From Mycobacterium gastri (GTDB lineage: Bacteria; Actinomycetota; Actinomycetes; Mycobacteriales; Mycobacteriaceae): a DNA stretch of 64,000 nucleotides. Both the position numbers and the translations under genes were made by a program. Each line of letters opens with the position of its first letter. Position 1 is the stretch's first letter. Under the pieces are notes generated by a model. That model was not told the origin of the DNA, did no database searches, and worked only from the letters and a program-made list of their open reading frames with translations. Location: positions 1 to 64,000 of the forward strand of contig NZ_LQOX01000010.1 in the NCBI RefSeq assembly GCF_002102175.1, in the 5' to 3' direction. Shown here in pieces: positions 20,017 to 29,895 of this stretch.

Positions 20017-20975
20017 TCAGCTGGTGAGCACCTGCGGCGAGAGTTCTTTGAGCATGGCGTTGGCCCAGCGCATCTGGCGAAGTGTCTGCGGATGGCAGCG
20101 CGACGTCAGCTCCAGCAGTTCGAGATCGGCGGCCCGGTGATGGCCATGGTCGGCGGCGTCCCCATAGGCGTCCCAATAGCCGTAATGGCCGTAGTGGAAC
20201 GGCACGAACAACACGCCCGCCCGGATGCGGCTGATCCGGGCGGCGCAGCGGACGCTGCCGCGCGGGGTGCTCACCTCGACGGTATCGCCTTCCGCGATGC
20301 CGAGACGGCCCGCGTCGCGCTGCGAGACTTCCACCCACACCTCGGGTGCGGCGTCTTGAAGTTGCGGTGCCCGAGCCGTTTTGGTGCGGGTGTGGAAATG
20401 GTAAAGGGTGCGGCCGGTGATCAACGCGAACGGGAACTCGGCAGTGGTCGGCTCGTGCGGCGGAATATATTCGGCCGCTTTGATAATGGCTTTGCCGTAG
20501 GCGTTCATCGCGCGATATTCGGTGGGCTCCAGCGGAGCGCCGGTGATCAGATCCTTGCCGTAAGCCTCGCAGTAGTCAGGATGCGCCCAGAATCCGGCGT
20601 CGGTGTGCAGCCGTTCGGTACCGTCGGGATGCTCTGCGTTACAAGGCCATTGGATGCCACTGCCGCCACGCAGCTTGGCGTAGCTCAGACCGGAGTAGTC
20701 GCAGGGCCGCCCGGCGCTGCACTTCTGCCACGCCTCGAACGCCGACTCGGGATCGGTTCACGACGGCGATGTCCAGGCCGTCACCGTTGGAGTACAACAC
20801 CGCAGCCGACTGCACCCGCTGATCCACCGATTCCGGGTTCAGGCCGTCGGCCAGATATTGATCGATGCGCTGCGGCCAGTCCTGGCCGGTTCCGTAGGGG
20901 TCCTGGTTCCCCAGGGCTGGGCGATCCGGTCCGGCGTAGCCATGGGCGGGTAGTTACCCGGCGGTGAGAATTCGA
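20017..20975 (-). pseudogene. Frameshifted C-terminal remnant of a molybdopterin oxidoreductase
   Basis: Minus-strand pieces of one molybdopterin oxidoreductase are scattered over different frames. The first piece reads PWG then NQDPYGTGQDWPQRIDQYL, with a shift near 20907. A second shift near 20754 leads into DPESAFEAWQKCSAGRPCD and GGSGIQWPCNAEHPDGTERLH. The last piece, up to 20017, holds the dinucleotide-binding domain with FALITGRTLYHFHTRTKT and APEVWVEVSQRDAGRLGI. The Fe-S and active-site half is missing. The C-terminal 163 codons are still open and could be miscalled as a gene. Related intact enzymes are assimilatory nitrate reductase or formate dehydrogenase-like. Confidence 0.75.
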
Positions 20976-21008
20976 AACGCGGCGGCCGTTACCGGCACTA
21001 CGCCGCCG

Positions 21009-21704
21009 TTACACCCCGAATTCCGCTTCTATTCCGTCAATGGCGGCACGCATCGCTTTCAGGGCGTCGGCGCGGGCGCGTAATTTGGTTGCGGCGTGGG
21101 CCTGCTGATTGAGACCGGCGAATTCATGCGCGGCTTCCTCGGCGCGGCTGAGCACCACTTCGGGCAACACGATCTCGTCGATAAAGCCGGCCGCCAGCGC
21201 GGTTTCACCGAAGAATGTCTTGGCCAGCCCGGCGGCTTGCTGGTAGGCCGACGGAGTCAGCCGCAGTTTCATGATTTCCAGGGCGGCGTAGGGAATGGTC
21301 ATGCCGATCGCGACTTCATTGGCCTGAATGTTGTAGGCATGAGCGGCCACACGGTGGTCGCCAGAGGTCAACAGGAACGCGCCCATCGCGATCGCATGAC
21401 CGGTGCAGGCCATCACCACCGGCTTGGGATAGGACAACAGCCGGTAGGCCAACTCGAAGCCGCCGCGCAGCATGTCGATCGCGGGCTGCACCTCGCCGGA
21501 GGTCAGGACCTTGAGGTCGAAACCGCCGCTGAACACCCGGTGGTTGCCGGCGATGACCAGCGCACCGACATTATCCCGGTCGGCTTGGTCAATCGCCTCG
21601 TTGAGTGCCTGCTGCATGGCGGGGCCGATCACGTTGACCTTGCCGTCATCCATCCGGATCACCGCGATGGTTTCGTCGTGGGTATAGGTGACCGGGCCGC
21701 TCAT
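21009..21704 (-). CDS. echA3: Enoyl-CoA hydratase/isomerase family protein EchA3
   Basis: A 231-residue crotonase-fold protein, the same length as Rv0632c. CoA and oxyanion-hole regions are visible as HRVFSGGFDLKVL and CTGHAIAMGAFLL. The usual catalytic glutamate pair is not obvious in the EVAIGMTIPYAALE segment, so a true hydratase activity is uncertain. It would act on acyl-CoA in the cytosol in fatty-acid or sterol breakdown. A strong ribosome binding site (AAGGAG, 7 nt spacer) precedes the ATG. The gene is followed by the molybdoenzyme remnant. Confidence 0.9.
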   Translation of the reverse strand: MSGPVTYTHDETIAVIRMDDGKVNVIGPAMQQALNEAIDQADRDNVGALVIAGNHRVFSGGFDLKVLTSGEVQPAIDMLRGGFELAYRLLSYPKPVVMACTGHAIAMGAFLLTSGDHRVAAHAYNIQANEVAIGMTIPYAALEIMKLRLTPSAYQQAAGLAKTFFGETALAAGFIDEIVLPEVVLSRAEEAAHEFAGLNQQAHAATKLRARADALKAMRAAIDGIEAEFGV

Positions 21705-21783
21705 GGGTTTACTCCTTCGGTAGGGACGTCGATTGAATCAGATCACCTTCGCCACGCACCGCTTGCCCGGTCGCAGCGAGCCC

Positions 21784-22617
21784 TCAGACCCCCTGACTGC
21801 GATGCTTGCCCAGCTCGCTTTCCGCGTCACCCCAGCGCAGGCTGACGTCGGTGGGTTCGTCGAGTTGGCGGGTGCGCCACCGGTCCTGGGTCTCCTGGAC
21901 GGCGCGGTTGATCCGGTCGATCTCGCTGCGGAAAACGTCGGGCCGCGTTTCCTTGCTTGCGTAGTGAAAATACGTCAGCACGCTGCGTAACAGCTCCAGT
22001 TTCTGCTTTTCCCGCTTCGCCAGGTCGTGAGTCGTCATCAGCTCGATCCGCTGAACCGGCGGCAGGGCATCCCAGTCCAGCACCACTTTTGTTTCCAGTG
22101 GACGCCGTCCCCGGCGCCAGAACCGCCAGCCGCGCGGCTGCTCGGGGCGGTCGTAGTAGATCACCGTCCCCTCGAACCGGGATTCGACGCCATGGCCGAT
22201 CTCGGCGCGATCAAGTGCCGAATCCCACACCATCCGCCATTCCTGACCGGGTGCCAGCGTCGGCAGTTCGCGGGGCAACTGTAATTCGACGACATCGGCG
22301 TAACCGTCCGAGGCGTTCTCGTATTCGGCCACGGTCGGCGGATTGGGAAACGAGAACCGGATGTCGTAGGCCGCGGTGCGACCGAAGTTTCGGACCACGA
22401 GTTCGATCACATGCCAGTCCGCGACGTGGGGCTCCATCAGCATCGACACATACGGTCTCGTCTGCTCGAACGTCAGTTCGCGGTTGCGGCGAATCTGATA
22501 GTTCATCACGATCAGTGCGATTACGCCGAGCGCCAGCGCCGCCCACGCGGCCACCGCGAACCAGGTTCCGGACTCGACATCGGTGACCCCATGCCAGCTG
22601 CTCTGGACCCACCCCAT
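21784..22617 (-). CDS. Membrane-anchored protein of unknown function (Rv0633c-like)
   Basis: A 277-residue protein, close to the 279 recalled for Rv0633c. One N-terminal transmembrane helix (about residues 18-38, WFAVAAWAALALGVIALIV) is followed by a soluble domain with an immunoglobulin-like beta region (VIELVVRNFGRTAAYDIRFSF) and a charged helical C terminus (LAKREKQKLELLRSVL). The segment resembling a conserved beta-sandwich suggests a scaffold rather than an enzyme. ATG at 22617 is preferred over upstream in-frame starts because GGAGGG lies about 8 nt before it and the membrane helix then begins near the N terminus. Confidence 0.8.
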   Translation of the reverse strand: MGWVQSSWHGVTDVESGTWFAVAAWAALALGVIALIVMNYQIRRNRELTFEQTRPYVSMLMEPHVADWHVIELVVRNFGRTAAYDIRFSFPNPPTVAEYENASDGYADVVELQLPRELPTLAPGQEWRMVWDSALDRAEIGHGVESRFEGTVIYYDRPEQPRGWRFWRRGRRPLETKVVLDWDALPPVQRIELMTTHDLAKREKQKLELLRSVLTYFHYASKETRPDVFRSEIDRINRAVQETQDRWRTRQLDEPTDVSLRWGDAESELGKHRSQGV

Positions 22618-22747
22618 GGAATCCACCCTCCGCTTATACCACCACACCGATCCGCCAGCGAAATTGCGTCGCCACGATCCTAGATGCGGCCCCCGCATCG
22701 CGGCGGCGGGCACCTGCCGGGGATCAACCCGGGTCCGGCGCCCGTGC

Positions 22748-23464
22748 TCAGCCGCCCATCAACATGCGCCACTGACCCAGATCGGCGGCGCGATAGACAT
22801 AGTTCGAGCGCTTAACCTCCGAGAGCGGCGCACTGCGTTCTGTCGAATACCAGTGCCCGGGAAATACCGTCGGATCACCGGGCAGCGCGGCGAGCTGTTG
22901 CAGGCTGCGGTAGATCTCGTCGGAATCCCCGCCGGGGAAGTCGGTGCGCCCGCATCCCTCCAGGAACAGCGTGTCGCCGGCGACCAGCCGGCCGTCGAGG
23001 AGGAAACATTGACTGCCCGGCGTGTGGCCCGCAGTGTGCAGCAACTCGATCTCGATGTCGCCGATGGCGACCTTGTCGCGGTGCTCATGGGTGGTCAGGT
23101 CACTCATCGGAATCCCGGTCACCCGGGAAACCCACAATGCCTCATGGGTGTTCACGTGCACCGGTACGGTGGCCCGCTCCAGCAACTCGGCCAATCCCTT
23201 GAGCTCGAAGCCCATCATCGAGCCGCCGACATGGTCCGGATGATGATGCGTCACCAACACCCCCGACAGGTGCATGTCGTCAGCTTCCAGCCTGTCGACG
23301 AGGTCGCCGGCGGCGTAGGCGGGGTCGACCACAACGCAGTCGCCGGTCTTGCGGTCGCCGATCAGGTACGCGAAGTTGCGCATTTGCGCGGCGATCATGT
23401 CGCCGACGGCAAAGTCGCGACCGGAGAGCAGTTGCCGGAAATACAGCCGGTCCGAATCTGACAC
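22748..23464 (-). CDS. Metallo-beta-lactamase-fold hydrolase (glyoxalase II-like, Rv0634c)
   Basis: A 238-residue protein with the binuclear metal motif THHHPDHVGG (HxHxDH), HTAGHTPGS, AGDTLF and a C-terminal FPGHW, all diagnostic of hydroxyacylglutathione hydrolase-like enzymes. Mycobacteria lack glutathione, so the thiol ester substrate is probably a mycothiol or other thioester; this is inference. GTG start at 23464. It is the first gene of a minus-strand run with Rv0633c and echA3. Confidence 0.9.
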   Translation of the reverse strand: MSDSDRLYFRQLLSGRDFAVGDMIAAQMRNFAYLIGDRKTGDCVVVDPAYAAGDLVDRLEADDMHLSGVLVTHHHPDHVGGSMMGFELKGLAELLERATVPVHVNTHEALWVSRVTGIPMSDLTTHEHRDKVAIGDIEIELLHTAGHTPGSQCFLLDGRLVAGDTLFLEGCGRTDFPGGDSDEIYRSLQQLAALPGDPTVFPGHWYSTERSAPLSEVKRSNYVYRAADLGQWRMLMGG

Positions 23465-23587
23465 GTCACCAGACTATGACTGATCCAAGATCGGTCCAAT
23501 CCTGGCGGTCTTGACGCCGCAATGGCCCGAATGCGAAATGCGGGCCTTCTATGATTCCCCGGGCAAGCCGGTGGGTATTGTTGGCGC

Positions 23588-23797
23588 ATGCGGAAGAAGG
23601 TCGAGATCGAGATCGACGACGATCTGGTCCAGGAAGCGATCCGTCGGTACGGTCTGGCTGATGCGCGCGAAGCGGTCCATCTCGCGTTGCGGACCCTTCT
23701 CGCCGAGGGTGGTAGCGGGGAGTCCGACGAGGAGCAATACGACGAATTCAGCGACCTCAGTGTGCTCGATCCGCACCGGGGCAACCGCGGCGGCTGA
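23588..23797 (+). CDS. VapB-like antitoxin-type small protein without a toxin partner (Rv0634A-like)
   Basis: A 69-residue protein starting MRKKVEIEIDDDLVQEAIRRYGL, a ribbon-helix-helix pattern shared with VapB antitoxins of the DUF2191 type, then DAREAVHLALRTLL and an acidic tail. No PIN or other toxin ORF follows; the next features are tRNA genes. TATTGT ends 6 nt before the ATG, compatible with a leaderless transcript. It may be an orphan antitoxin or a local regulator. Confidence 0.75.
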   Translation: MRKKVEIEIDDDLVQEAIRRYGLADAREAVHLALRTLLAEGGSGESDEEQYDEFSDLSVLDPHRGNRGG

Positions 23798-23941
23798 TCC
23801 GCACACCCGTCGTGCCCCCGTCGTCCAGCGTGTCCAGGCCCGCCGGTTGGCGCATCGCGTCGCGCACGTGGTTTGGTGACGCCGCGCGCCAGGCTGTACC
23901 CTCTTTTTGCCCGGGGCACGACTGGCCGTTACGGGTGAGCG

Positions 23942-24014
23942 GCCCCCTTAGCTCAGTCGGTAGAGCGTTTCCATGGTAAGGAAAAGGTCAACGGTTCGAT
24001 TCCGTTAGGGGGCT
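23942..24014 (+). tRNA. thrT: tRNA-Thr (anticodon GGT)
   Basis: A 73 nt cloverleaf: acceptor arms GCCCCCT and AGGGGGC pair perfectly, the D arm is AGCTCAGTCGGTAGAGC, the anticodon stem TTTCC/GGAAA encloses loop ATGGTAA with anticodon GGT, and the T arm contains GGTTCGATTCC. CCA is not encoded. It forms a small cluster with the downstream tRNA-Met ahead of rpmG2, as in M. tuberculosis. Confidence 0.95.
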
Positions 24015-24066
24015 CGGCGGACGCCGAGCAGGAGGGCAGCCCTGAACCAAGGCGGGGCGGCCCAGA

Positions 24067-24140
<74 letters not shown>

Positions 24141-24187
24141 CAACACAACACCGAAACGTTTGACACCAGATTCGAGAGAGAACCGTC

Positions 24188-24355
24188 ATGGCTTCCAGTA
24201 CCGACGTGCGGCCGAAGATCACTTTGGCGTGCGAGGTGTGCAAGCACCGCAACTACATCACCAAAAAGAATCGCCGCAACGACCCGGACCGCCTGGAGCT
24301 GAAAAAGTTCTGTCCGAACTGCGGCAAGCACCAAGCGCACCGCGAGACGCGGTGA
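24188..24355 (+). CDS. rpmG2: 50S ribosomal protein L33 (zinc-ribbon type)
   Basis: A 55-residue L33. Two Cys pairs (CEVC near residue 15 and CPNC near residue 42) show the zinc-binding C+ form, in contrast to the Cys-free paralogue induced under zinc limitation in mycobacteria. The [19 protein letters not shown] segment is diagnostic. ATG follows GAGAGAACC. It lies between tRNA-Met and hadA. Confidence 0.95.
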
Positions 24356-24396
24356 CCACATACGGTAGCCAAACTGATTCGGTAGATTCGATAGCC

Positions 24397-24876
24397 GTGC
24401 CACTGACAACCAACATTGTCGGGATGCATTACCGCTACCCCGACCACTACGAGGTAGAGCGCGAAAAAATCCGCGAGCATGCGCAGGCCGTGCAAAACGA
24501 CGACGCCTTCTTTTTCGACGAGAAGGCCTCCGCAGAACTCGGCTACGACGGCCTGTTGGCGCCGTTGACATTCATCTGTGTATTCGGCTACAAGGCGCAA
24601 TCGGCGTTTTTCAAACACGCGAACATCGCCGTCCAGGACGCGCAGGTCGTCCAGGTCGACCAGGTGCTGAAGTTCGCTAAGCCGATCGTTGCCGGTGACA
24701 AGCTCTACTGCGACGTGTTCGTGGATTCGATGCGTGAGGCGCACGGCACCCAGATCATCGTGACCAAGAACATCATCACCAATGAAGACGGTGACATAGT
24801 GCAGGAGACCTACACGACCCTGGCGGGTCGTGCGGGCGAGGATGGGGAAGTGGGATTTTCAGATGGCGCTGCGTGA
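24397..24876 (+). CDS. hadA: (3R)-hydroxyacyl-ACP dehydratase subunit HadA
   Basis: A 159-residue hot-dog-fold subunit of the FAS-II dehydratase. HadAB and HadBC heterodimers dehydrate beta-hydroxyacyl-AcpM during meromycolate elongation; HadA forms the acyl-binding surface and lacks the catalytic dyad. Recognisable segments are VGMHYRYPDHYEVE, GYDGLLAPLTFICVFGYKAQ and VQVDQVLKFAKPIVAGDKLY. GTG at 24397 gives a product matching Rv0635; TAGATT ends 8 nt before it, so initiation may be leaderless. It overlaps hadB by 14 bp. HadA is linked in the literature to thiacetazone and isoxyl action. Confidence 0.93.
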   Translation: MPLTTNIVGMHYRYPDHYEVEREKIREHAQAVQNDDAFFFDEKASAELGYDGLLAPLTFICVFGYKAQSAFFKHANIAVQDAQVVQVDQVLKFAKPIVAGDKLYCDVFVDSMREAHGTQIIVTKNIITNEDGDIVQETYTTLAGRAGEDGEVGFSDGAA

Positions 24877-25291
24877 GTTCAGTTCGGTCAAGGTCGGCGA
24901 CCAGCTTCCGGAGCGGACCTATCCGCTGACCCGCCAGGATCTGGTGAACTACGCCGGCGTGTCGGGCGACTTGAACCCGATTCACTGGGACGACGACATC
25001 GCCAAGCTCGTCGGGCTGGACACCGCGATCGCGCACGGCATGCTGACGATGGGCATCGGCGGTGGCTACGTCACGTCGTGGGTCGGCGACCCGGGTGCGA
25101 TCATCGAGTACAACGTGCGGTTCACCGCGGTGGTACCGGTGCCCAACGACGGCAAGGGTGCCGAGCTCGTGTTCAGTGGCCGGGTGAAGTCTCTGGATCC
25201 CGACAGCAAGTCGGTCACCATCGCGCTCACCGCCACCACCGGCGGCAAGAAAATCTTCGGGCGGGCGATCGCGTCGGCGAAATTGGCGTAA
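24863..25291 (+). CDS. hadB: (3R)-hydroxyacyl-ACP dehydratase catalytic subunit HadB
   Basis: A 142-residue MaoC-like hot-dog protein, the catalytic partner of both HadA and HadC. The hydratase-2 dyad is present as Asp36 and His41 in SGDLNPIHWDDD, followed by AIAHGMLTMGIGGGYV. The ATG lies inside the hadA 3-prime end in another frame, indicating coupled translation. The stop is 2 bp before hadC. Confidence 0.96.
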   Translation: MALREFSSVKVGDQLPERTYPLTRQDLVNYAGVSGDLNPIHWDDDIAKLVGLDTAIAHGMLTMGIGGGYVTSWVGDPGAIIEYNVRFTAVVPVPNDGKGAELVFSGRVKSLDPDSKSVTIALTATTGGKKIFGRAIASAKLA

Positions 25292-25293
25292 CT

Positions 25294-25794
25294 ATGGCCT
25301 TGAAGACCGATATCCGCGGGATGATCTGGCGCTACCCCGACCACTTCATCGTGGGCCGCGAGCAACTCCGCCAGTTTGCCCAAGCCATCAAGTGCGACCA
25401 CCCGGCCTACTTCGAAGAGGACGCTGCCGCCGAACTGGGCTACGACGCGATCGTCGCGCCCATGACCTTCGTGACAATCCTGGCCAAGCTGGTGCAGCTC
25501 GACTTCTTCCGAAACGTCGACATCGGCATGGAGACCATGCAGATCGTCCAGGTCGACCAGCGGTTCGTGTTCTACAAACCCGTGCTCGCCGGGGACAAGC
25601 TGTGGGCCCGGATGGAGATCCACTCCGTGGACGAGCGTTTCGGCGCCGACATCGTCGTCACCAAGAACACCTGCCACAACGACGATGGCGAGCTGGTGCT
25701 GGAGGCCTACACCACCCTGATGGGGCAGCAGGGCGACGGCTCCGCCAAACTCAAATGGGACAAGGAATCCGGGCAGGTCATCAGGACTGCGTAA
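25294..25794 (+). CDS. hadC: (3R)-hydroxyacyl-ACP dehydratase subunit HadC
   Basis: A 166-residue paralogue of HadA (GMIWRYPDHFIVG, GYDAIVAPMTFVTILAK, VQVDQRFVFYKPVLAGDKLW), the same length as Rv0637. HadBC is thought to act on longer intermediates late in meromycolate synthesis, particularly those leading to oxygenated mycolates, which suits the mmaA3/mmaA4 genes nearby. ATG is 2 bp after the hadB stop. Confidence 0.95.
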   Translation: MALKTDIRGMIWRYPDHFIVGREQLRQFAQAIKCDHPAYFEEDAAAELGYDAIVAPMTFVTILAKLVQLDFFRNVDIGMETMQIVQVDQRFVFYKPVLAGDKLWARMEIHSVDERFGADIVVTKNTCHNDDGELVLEAYTTLMGQQGDGSAKLKWDKESGQVIRTA

Positions 25795-25905
25795 TTAGTA
25801 TCTGGCACCGGCGCCTGGGTAGACTCTAGTACACTCGGACCCCGGGGTTTCCCAACATCAGCGCACTTTTCCGTGAGTCGGTCGAGCGAAGCCGGCGACG
25901 GGAGC

Positions 25906-25924
25906 GAGACAAACGAATTGTCTC
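25906..25924. repeat. Inverted repeat between hadC and tRNA-Trp
   Basis: GAGACA (25906-25911) and TGTCTC (25919-25924) are perfect arms around 7 nt, in a stretch otherwise free of genes (25795-26003). It is too far from secE to be its simple operator and has no T-run, so it may be a binding site for an unknown regulator or a weak RNA hairpin. Confidence 0.3.
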
Positions 25925-26003
25925 ACTTCGGTTCGTGACCACCGACCGGGTGCGCGCGTGTCATGTAAGCCCCGGCAGGAGTAGGTTGGCCTGCCAACCG
26001 CGA

Positions 26004-26076
<73 letters not shown>

Positions 26077-26169
26077 CTGAAGGCAAAGACATGCCATGCT
26101 GGACACTGGGAGGATCCCCAGTCTTAGCGGAACGGCTGGCGGGATAGTTAGCGAACAAAGGAGCACGCG

Positions 26170-26685
26170 GTGAGCGACGAGCGCGACACCGCCGACGGCG
26201 CCGTAAGCGACGGCGGCGAAACCGAGGACGGCAGCGACAGCGGCGGTCGCACGGCCGTGGTGACGAAGTCCGTGGTGCGGCCGCAACGACCCACCGGCAA
26301 GCGGTCTCGGCAGCGCGCGGTCGAGGCCGACGAGGACGCCGAGGACACGGAGTCATCGACCGCGACCGAGGTCTCGAAGAAGGGCTCCGCCAAAAAAGAC
26401 AGGAAGTCGGCTGAGAAGTCGGCTAAGACATCGGCTAAGGAGTCGGTGAAGGCCAAGAAAACCACGAAGACCGGCAGACCGGCGGCACGATCGGCCAACC
26501 CGTTCATCTTCGTCTACAACTACATGAAGCAGGTTGTGGCCGAGATGCGGAAAGTGATCTGGCCTAACCGCAGGCAGATGATCACCTACACGTCGGTGGT
26601 GCTGGTATTTCTTGCCTTCATGGTGGCGCTGGTGGGCGGCGCCGATCTCGGCCTGGGCAGGCTCGTGATGCTGGTGTTCGGCTGA
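26170..26685 (+). CDS. secE: Preprotein translocase subunit SecE
   Basis: A 171-residue SecE. The conserved part is C-terminal: an amphipathic segment ([20 protein letters not shown]) and one transmembrane helix ([20 protein letters not shown]). About 110 residues of Ser/Lys/Ala-rich, low-complexity N-terminal extension precede it ([20 protein letters not shown]), as in other mycobacteria. SecE stabilises the SecYEG channel. GTG start with AAGGAG upstream. It precedes nusG by about 30 bp, the usual secE-nusG-rplK-rplA order. Confidence 0.95.
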   Translation: MSDERDTADGAVSDGGETEDGSDSGGRTAVVTKSVVRPQRPTGKRSRQRAVEADEDAEDTESSTATEVSKKGSAKKDRKSAEKSAKTSAKESVKAKKTTKTGRPAARSANPFIFVYNYMKQVVAEMRKVIWPNRRQMITYTSVVLVFLAFMVALVGGADLGLGRLVMLVFG

Positions 26686-26698
26686 GACTTGGCAGTGA

Positions 26699-27433
<735 letters not shown>

Positions 27434-27487
27434 CCGCCCGCACAGCGCATCAAACAGGTTTAACCAGGAAGGAACAATCGAGTCGCC

Positions 27488-27919
27488 ATGCCCCCGAAGA
27501 AGAAGAAGGTCTCCGGGCTGATCAAGCTGCAGATCGTGGCGGGTCAGGCCAATCCCGCGCCGCCGGTTGGCCCTGCGCTCGGTCAACACGGCGTCAACAT
27601 CATGGAGTTCTGCAAGGCGTACAACGCCGCAACGGAAAACCAGCGCGGCCAGGTCATCCCGGTGGAGATCACGGTCTACGAGGACCGCAGCTTCACCTTC
27701 GCGCTGAAGACGCCGCCCGCCGCCAAGCTGCTGCTCAAGGCCGCAGGTGTGGCCAAGGGTTCGGCGGAGCCGCACAAGAACAAGGTCGCCAAGGTCACCT
27801 GGGATCAGGTCCGCGAGATCGCCGAGACCAAGAAGACCGACCTCAACGCCAACGACATCGACGCCGCGGCCAAGATCATCGCCGGCACCGCCCGGTCGAT
27901 GGGCATCACCGTCGAATAG
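27488..27919 (+). CDS. rplK: 50S ribosomal protein L11
   Basis: A 143-residue L11 with the N-terminal [20 protein letters not shown], the proline-rich [20 protein letters not shown] linker region and a C-terminal rRNA-binding domain ([20 protein letters not shown]). It binds the GTPase-associated centre of 23S rRNA and is a thiopeptide target site. Good ribosome binding site AGGAAGGA upstream of the ATG. Confidence 0.97.
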   Translation: MPPKKKKVSGLIKLQIVAGQANPAPPVGPALGQHGVNIMEFCKAYNAATENQRGQVIPVEITVYEDRSFTFALKTPPAAKLLLKAAGVAKGSAEPHKNKVAKVTWDQVREIAETKKTDLNANDIDAAAKIIAGTARSMGITVE

Positions 27920-28000
27920 GTCGGCATAGAGCCGACTTGTGGGAGGGCTCGCTTCGGCCCGTTTGGAAACCACGACCCAACACCAGATTGGATATCGGAT

Positions 28001-28708
28001 ATGAGCAAGACCAGCAAGGCATACCGCGCCGCCGCCGAAAAGGTGGATCGCAGCAAGCTCTATACGCCGCTGGAGGCGGCCAAGCTCGCCAAGCAGACGT
28101 CGTCGACCAAGCAGGACGCGACCGTCGAGGTGGCGATTCGGCTCGGGGTCGACCCGCGCAAGGCCGATCAGATGGTCCGCGGCACCGTCAACCTGCCCCA
28201 TGGCACCGGTAAGACCGCGCGGGTCGCGGTGTTCGCGGTAGGGGAAAAGGCCGATGCTGCCGTCGCCGCGGGAGCCGACGTTGTCGGCAGTGACGACCTG
28301 ATCGAGAAGATTCAGGGCGGGTTCTTGGACTTCGACGCCGCGATCGCGACGCCTGATCAGATGGCCAAGGTCGGTCGCATCGCCCGGGTGCTGGGCCCGC
28401 GCGGTCTGATGCCCAACCCTAAGACCGGCACCGTCACCCCCGACGTCGCCAAGGCCATCGCCGACATCAAGGGCGGCAAGATCAACTTCCGGGTGGACAA
28501 GCAGGCCAACCTGCACTTCGTCATCGGCAAGGCGTCGTTCGACGAGAAGCGGCTGGCCGAGAACTACGGCGCCGCACTCGATGAGGTGCTGCGGCTGAAG
28601 CCGTCGGCATCGAAGGGCCGCTATCTGAAGAAGGTCACCGTGTCGACGACGACCGGCCCCGGCATTCCGGTCGACCCGTCCATCACCCGCAACTTCGCCG
28701 AGGCCTAA
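28001..28708 (+). CDS. rplA: 50S ribosomal protein L1
   Basis: A 235-residue L1 with the signature [18 protein letters not shown] and [21 protein letters not shown]. It forms the L1 stalk at the ribosomal E site and in many bacteria represses its own operon by binding the rplK leader. It ends the plus-strand secE-nusG-rplK-rplA run; the following 20 bp contain C-rich imperfect repeats but no convincing terminator. Confidence 0.97.
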   Translation: MSKTSKAYRAAAEKVDRSKLYTPLEAAKLAKQTSSTKQDATVEVAIRLGVDPRKADQMVRGTVNLPHGTGKTARVAVFAVGEKADAAVAAGADVVGSDDLIEKIQGGFLDFDAAIATPDQMAKVGRIARVLGPRGLMPNPKTGTVTPDVAKAIADIKGGKINFRVDKQANLHFVIGKASFDEKRLAENYGAALDEVLRLKPSASKGRYLKKVTVSTTTGPGIPVDPSITRNFAEA

Positions 28709-28727
28709 TTTCCCCCGGCGAGCAGAA

Positions 28728-28892
28728 CCCCCCGGGACGATCCGGGAGTCCGTCACGGGGCCAGGTGCGAAGCGCTTTCGCGCAGGCCACCTGGACGGCG
28801 TCTTCGGCAAGGGTGAGGTCGCCGGACCATCGGGCGATCGCGGCGACGGCCGGACCCCATTCGCGACGGAAGAGGCCGTCCAGGTTGACCAT
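28728..28892 (-). pseudogene. N-terminal fragment of an ECF-type sigma factor
   Basis: About 55 codons read MVNLDGLFRREWGPAVAAIARW, then LTLAEDAVQVACAKALRTWPRDGLPDRPGG, the sigma-70 region 2 start of a large ECF family (SigJ/YlaC-like with a C-terminal DUF). After GG the frame becomes unrelated and stops; no region 2.4, region 4 or C-terminal domain follows. The conserved Glu of VQEAC has changed to Val. It sits in the rplA to mmaA4 gap. Confidence 0.6.
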
Positions 28893-28998
28893 CGGCAGAT
28901 CCCTACAGTCCGGATACACCGGCACCTCCGGTAGCGAGCGAAGCCCGGTGCTTCACTCTCTACCTGTTAGACGAACGGCGCAGCCCTAATCCGACAAC

Positions 28999-29895
28999 CT
29001 AAGCGGCCGCGCCCGGCTTGAGGTAGGTGACCAGGCTGCAGTCCAGCATCTCGTCGGTGAAGTAGTGCTCGCAGCCACGCAGGTATTTCATGTACCGGTC
29101 GTAGACCTCTTGGGAGGTGACCTCGATGGCCTTGTCCCGATTCGATTCCAGCGTGTCGCCCCAGATCCGCAACGTCTTGATGTAGTGCGGGCGCAGCGAA
29201 AGGGGTTCGGGGACGATGAAACCGGCCTTCTCGCCGTGTTCGACCATCATCTCGGTCGACGGCAGCCTACCGCCGGGAAAGATCTCGGTGATGATGAACT
29301 TGATGAAGCGCGCCGTCTCGAAGCTCAGCTTCTTGCCGCGGGCGGCCATCTCGAACGGGTGATAGCTGACGCTGCTCTGGACGGTCATCCGGCCGTCCTC
29401 GGGCATGATGTCGAAACACCGTTTGAAGAAGTCGTCGTAGTTCTCGTGTCCGAAGTGCTCGAAGGCCTCGATGGAGACGATCCGGTCGACGGGCTCGGTG
29501 AAGTCCTCCCAGCCTTGCAGCCGCACCTGACGCGAGCGGTTGCTGTCGACGGAGGCCAGTACCTGCTCACAGCGGGCGTGCTGGTTCTTGGACAAGGTAA
29601 GGCCGATCACGTTGACGTCGAAGCGCTCGACGGCCCGCCTCATCGTCGTACCCCAACCGCAGCCGATGTCGAGCAGCGTCATGCCCGGCTTGAGGTCCAA
29701 CTTGTCCAGGTTGAGGTCGATCTTGGCGTACTGAGCTTCCTCGAGTGTCATGTCCTCGCGCTCGAAGTAGGCGCAGCTGTAGGTCCGGGTGGGGTCTTGA
29801 AACAGGGCGAAGAAGTCGTCGGAGACGTCGTAGTGCGCCTGGATGTCTTCCGATCGCGTCCGGGTCTTCGTCTGTGCCGGCGCCTTTTCAGCCAT
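28999..29895 (-). CDS. mmaA4: Hydroxymycolic acid synthase MmaA4 (Hma)
   Basis: A 298-residue SAM-dependent mycolic-acid methyltransferase of the CmaA/MmaA family. SAM motif I is [16 protein letters not shown]; the family segments [33 protein letters not shown] and [15 protein letters not shown] are present. MmaA4 adds methyl and hydroxyl to the distal position, the common precursor of keto and methoxy mycolates. Identity rests on the N-terminal [24 protein letters not shown] type extension and the [21 protein letters not shown] region, which distinguish MmaA4 from its paralogues. Ribosome binding site AGGA 6 nt upstream. Confidence 0.93.
   Translation of the reverse strand: MAEKAPAQTKTRTRSEDIQAHYDVSDDFFALFQDPTRTYSCAYFEREDMTLEEAQYAKIDLNLDKLDLKPGMTLLDIGCGWGTTMRRAVERFDVNVIGLTLSKNQHARCEQVLASVDSNRSRQVRLQGWEDFTEPVDRIVSIEAFEHFGHENYDDFFKRCFDIMPEDGRMTVQSSVSYHPFEMAARGKKLSFETARFIKFIITEIFPGGRLPSTEMMVEHGEKAGFIVPEPLSLRPHYIKTLRIWGDTLESNRDKAIEVTSQEVYDRYMKYLRGCEHYFTDEMLDCSLVTYLKPGAAA

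Noticed and set aside
20017-20508. Treating the 163-codon piece as a complete molybdopterin-binding protein
   Set aside because: Upstream frames continue the same protein after frameshifts and the catalytic half is missing, so it is part of a pseudogene.
24863-24876. hadA/hadB overlap as a possible frameshift
   Set aside because: Both proteins are complete at both ends and the overlap is a normal coupled arrangement of this operon.
28709-28760. Terminator after rplA
   Set aside because: C-rich imperfect repeats only; the best stem is 5 bp and overlaps the sigma-factor fragment.
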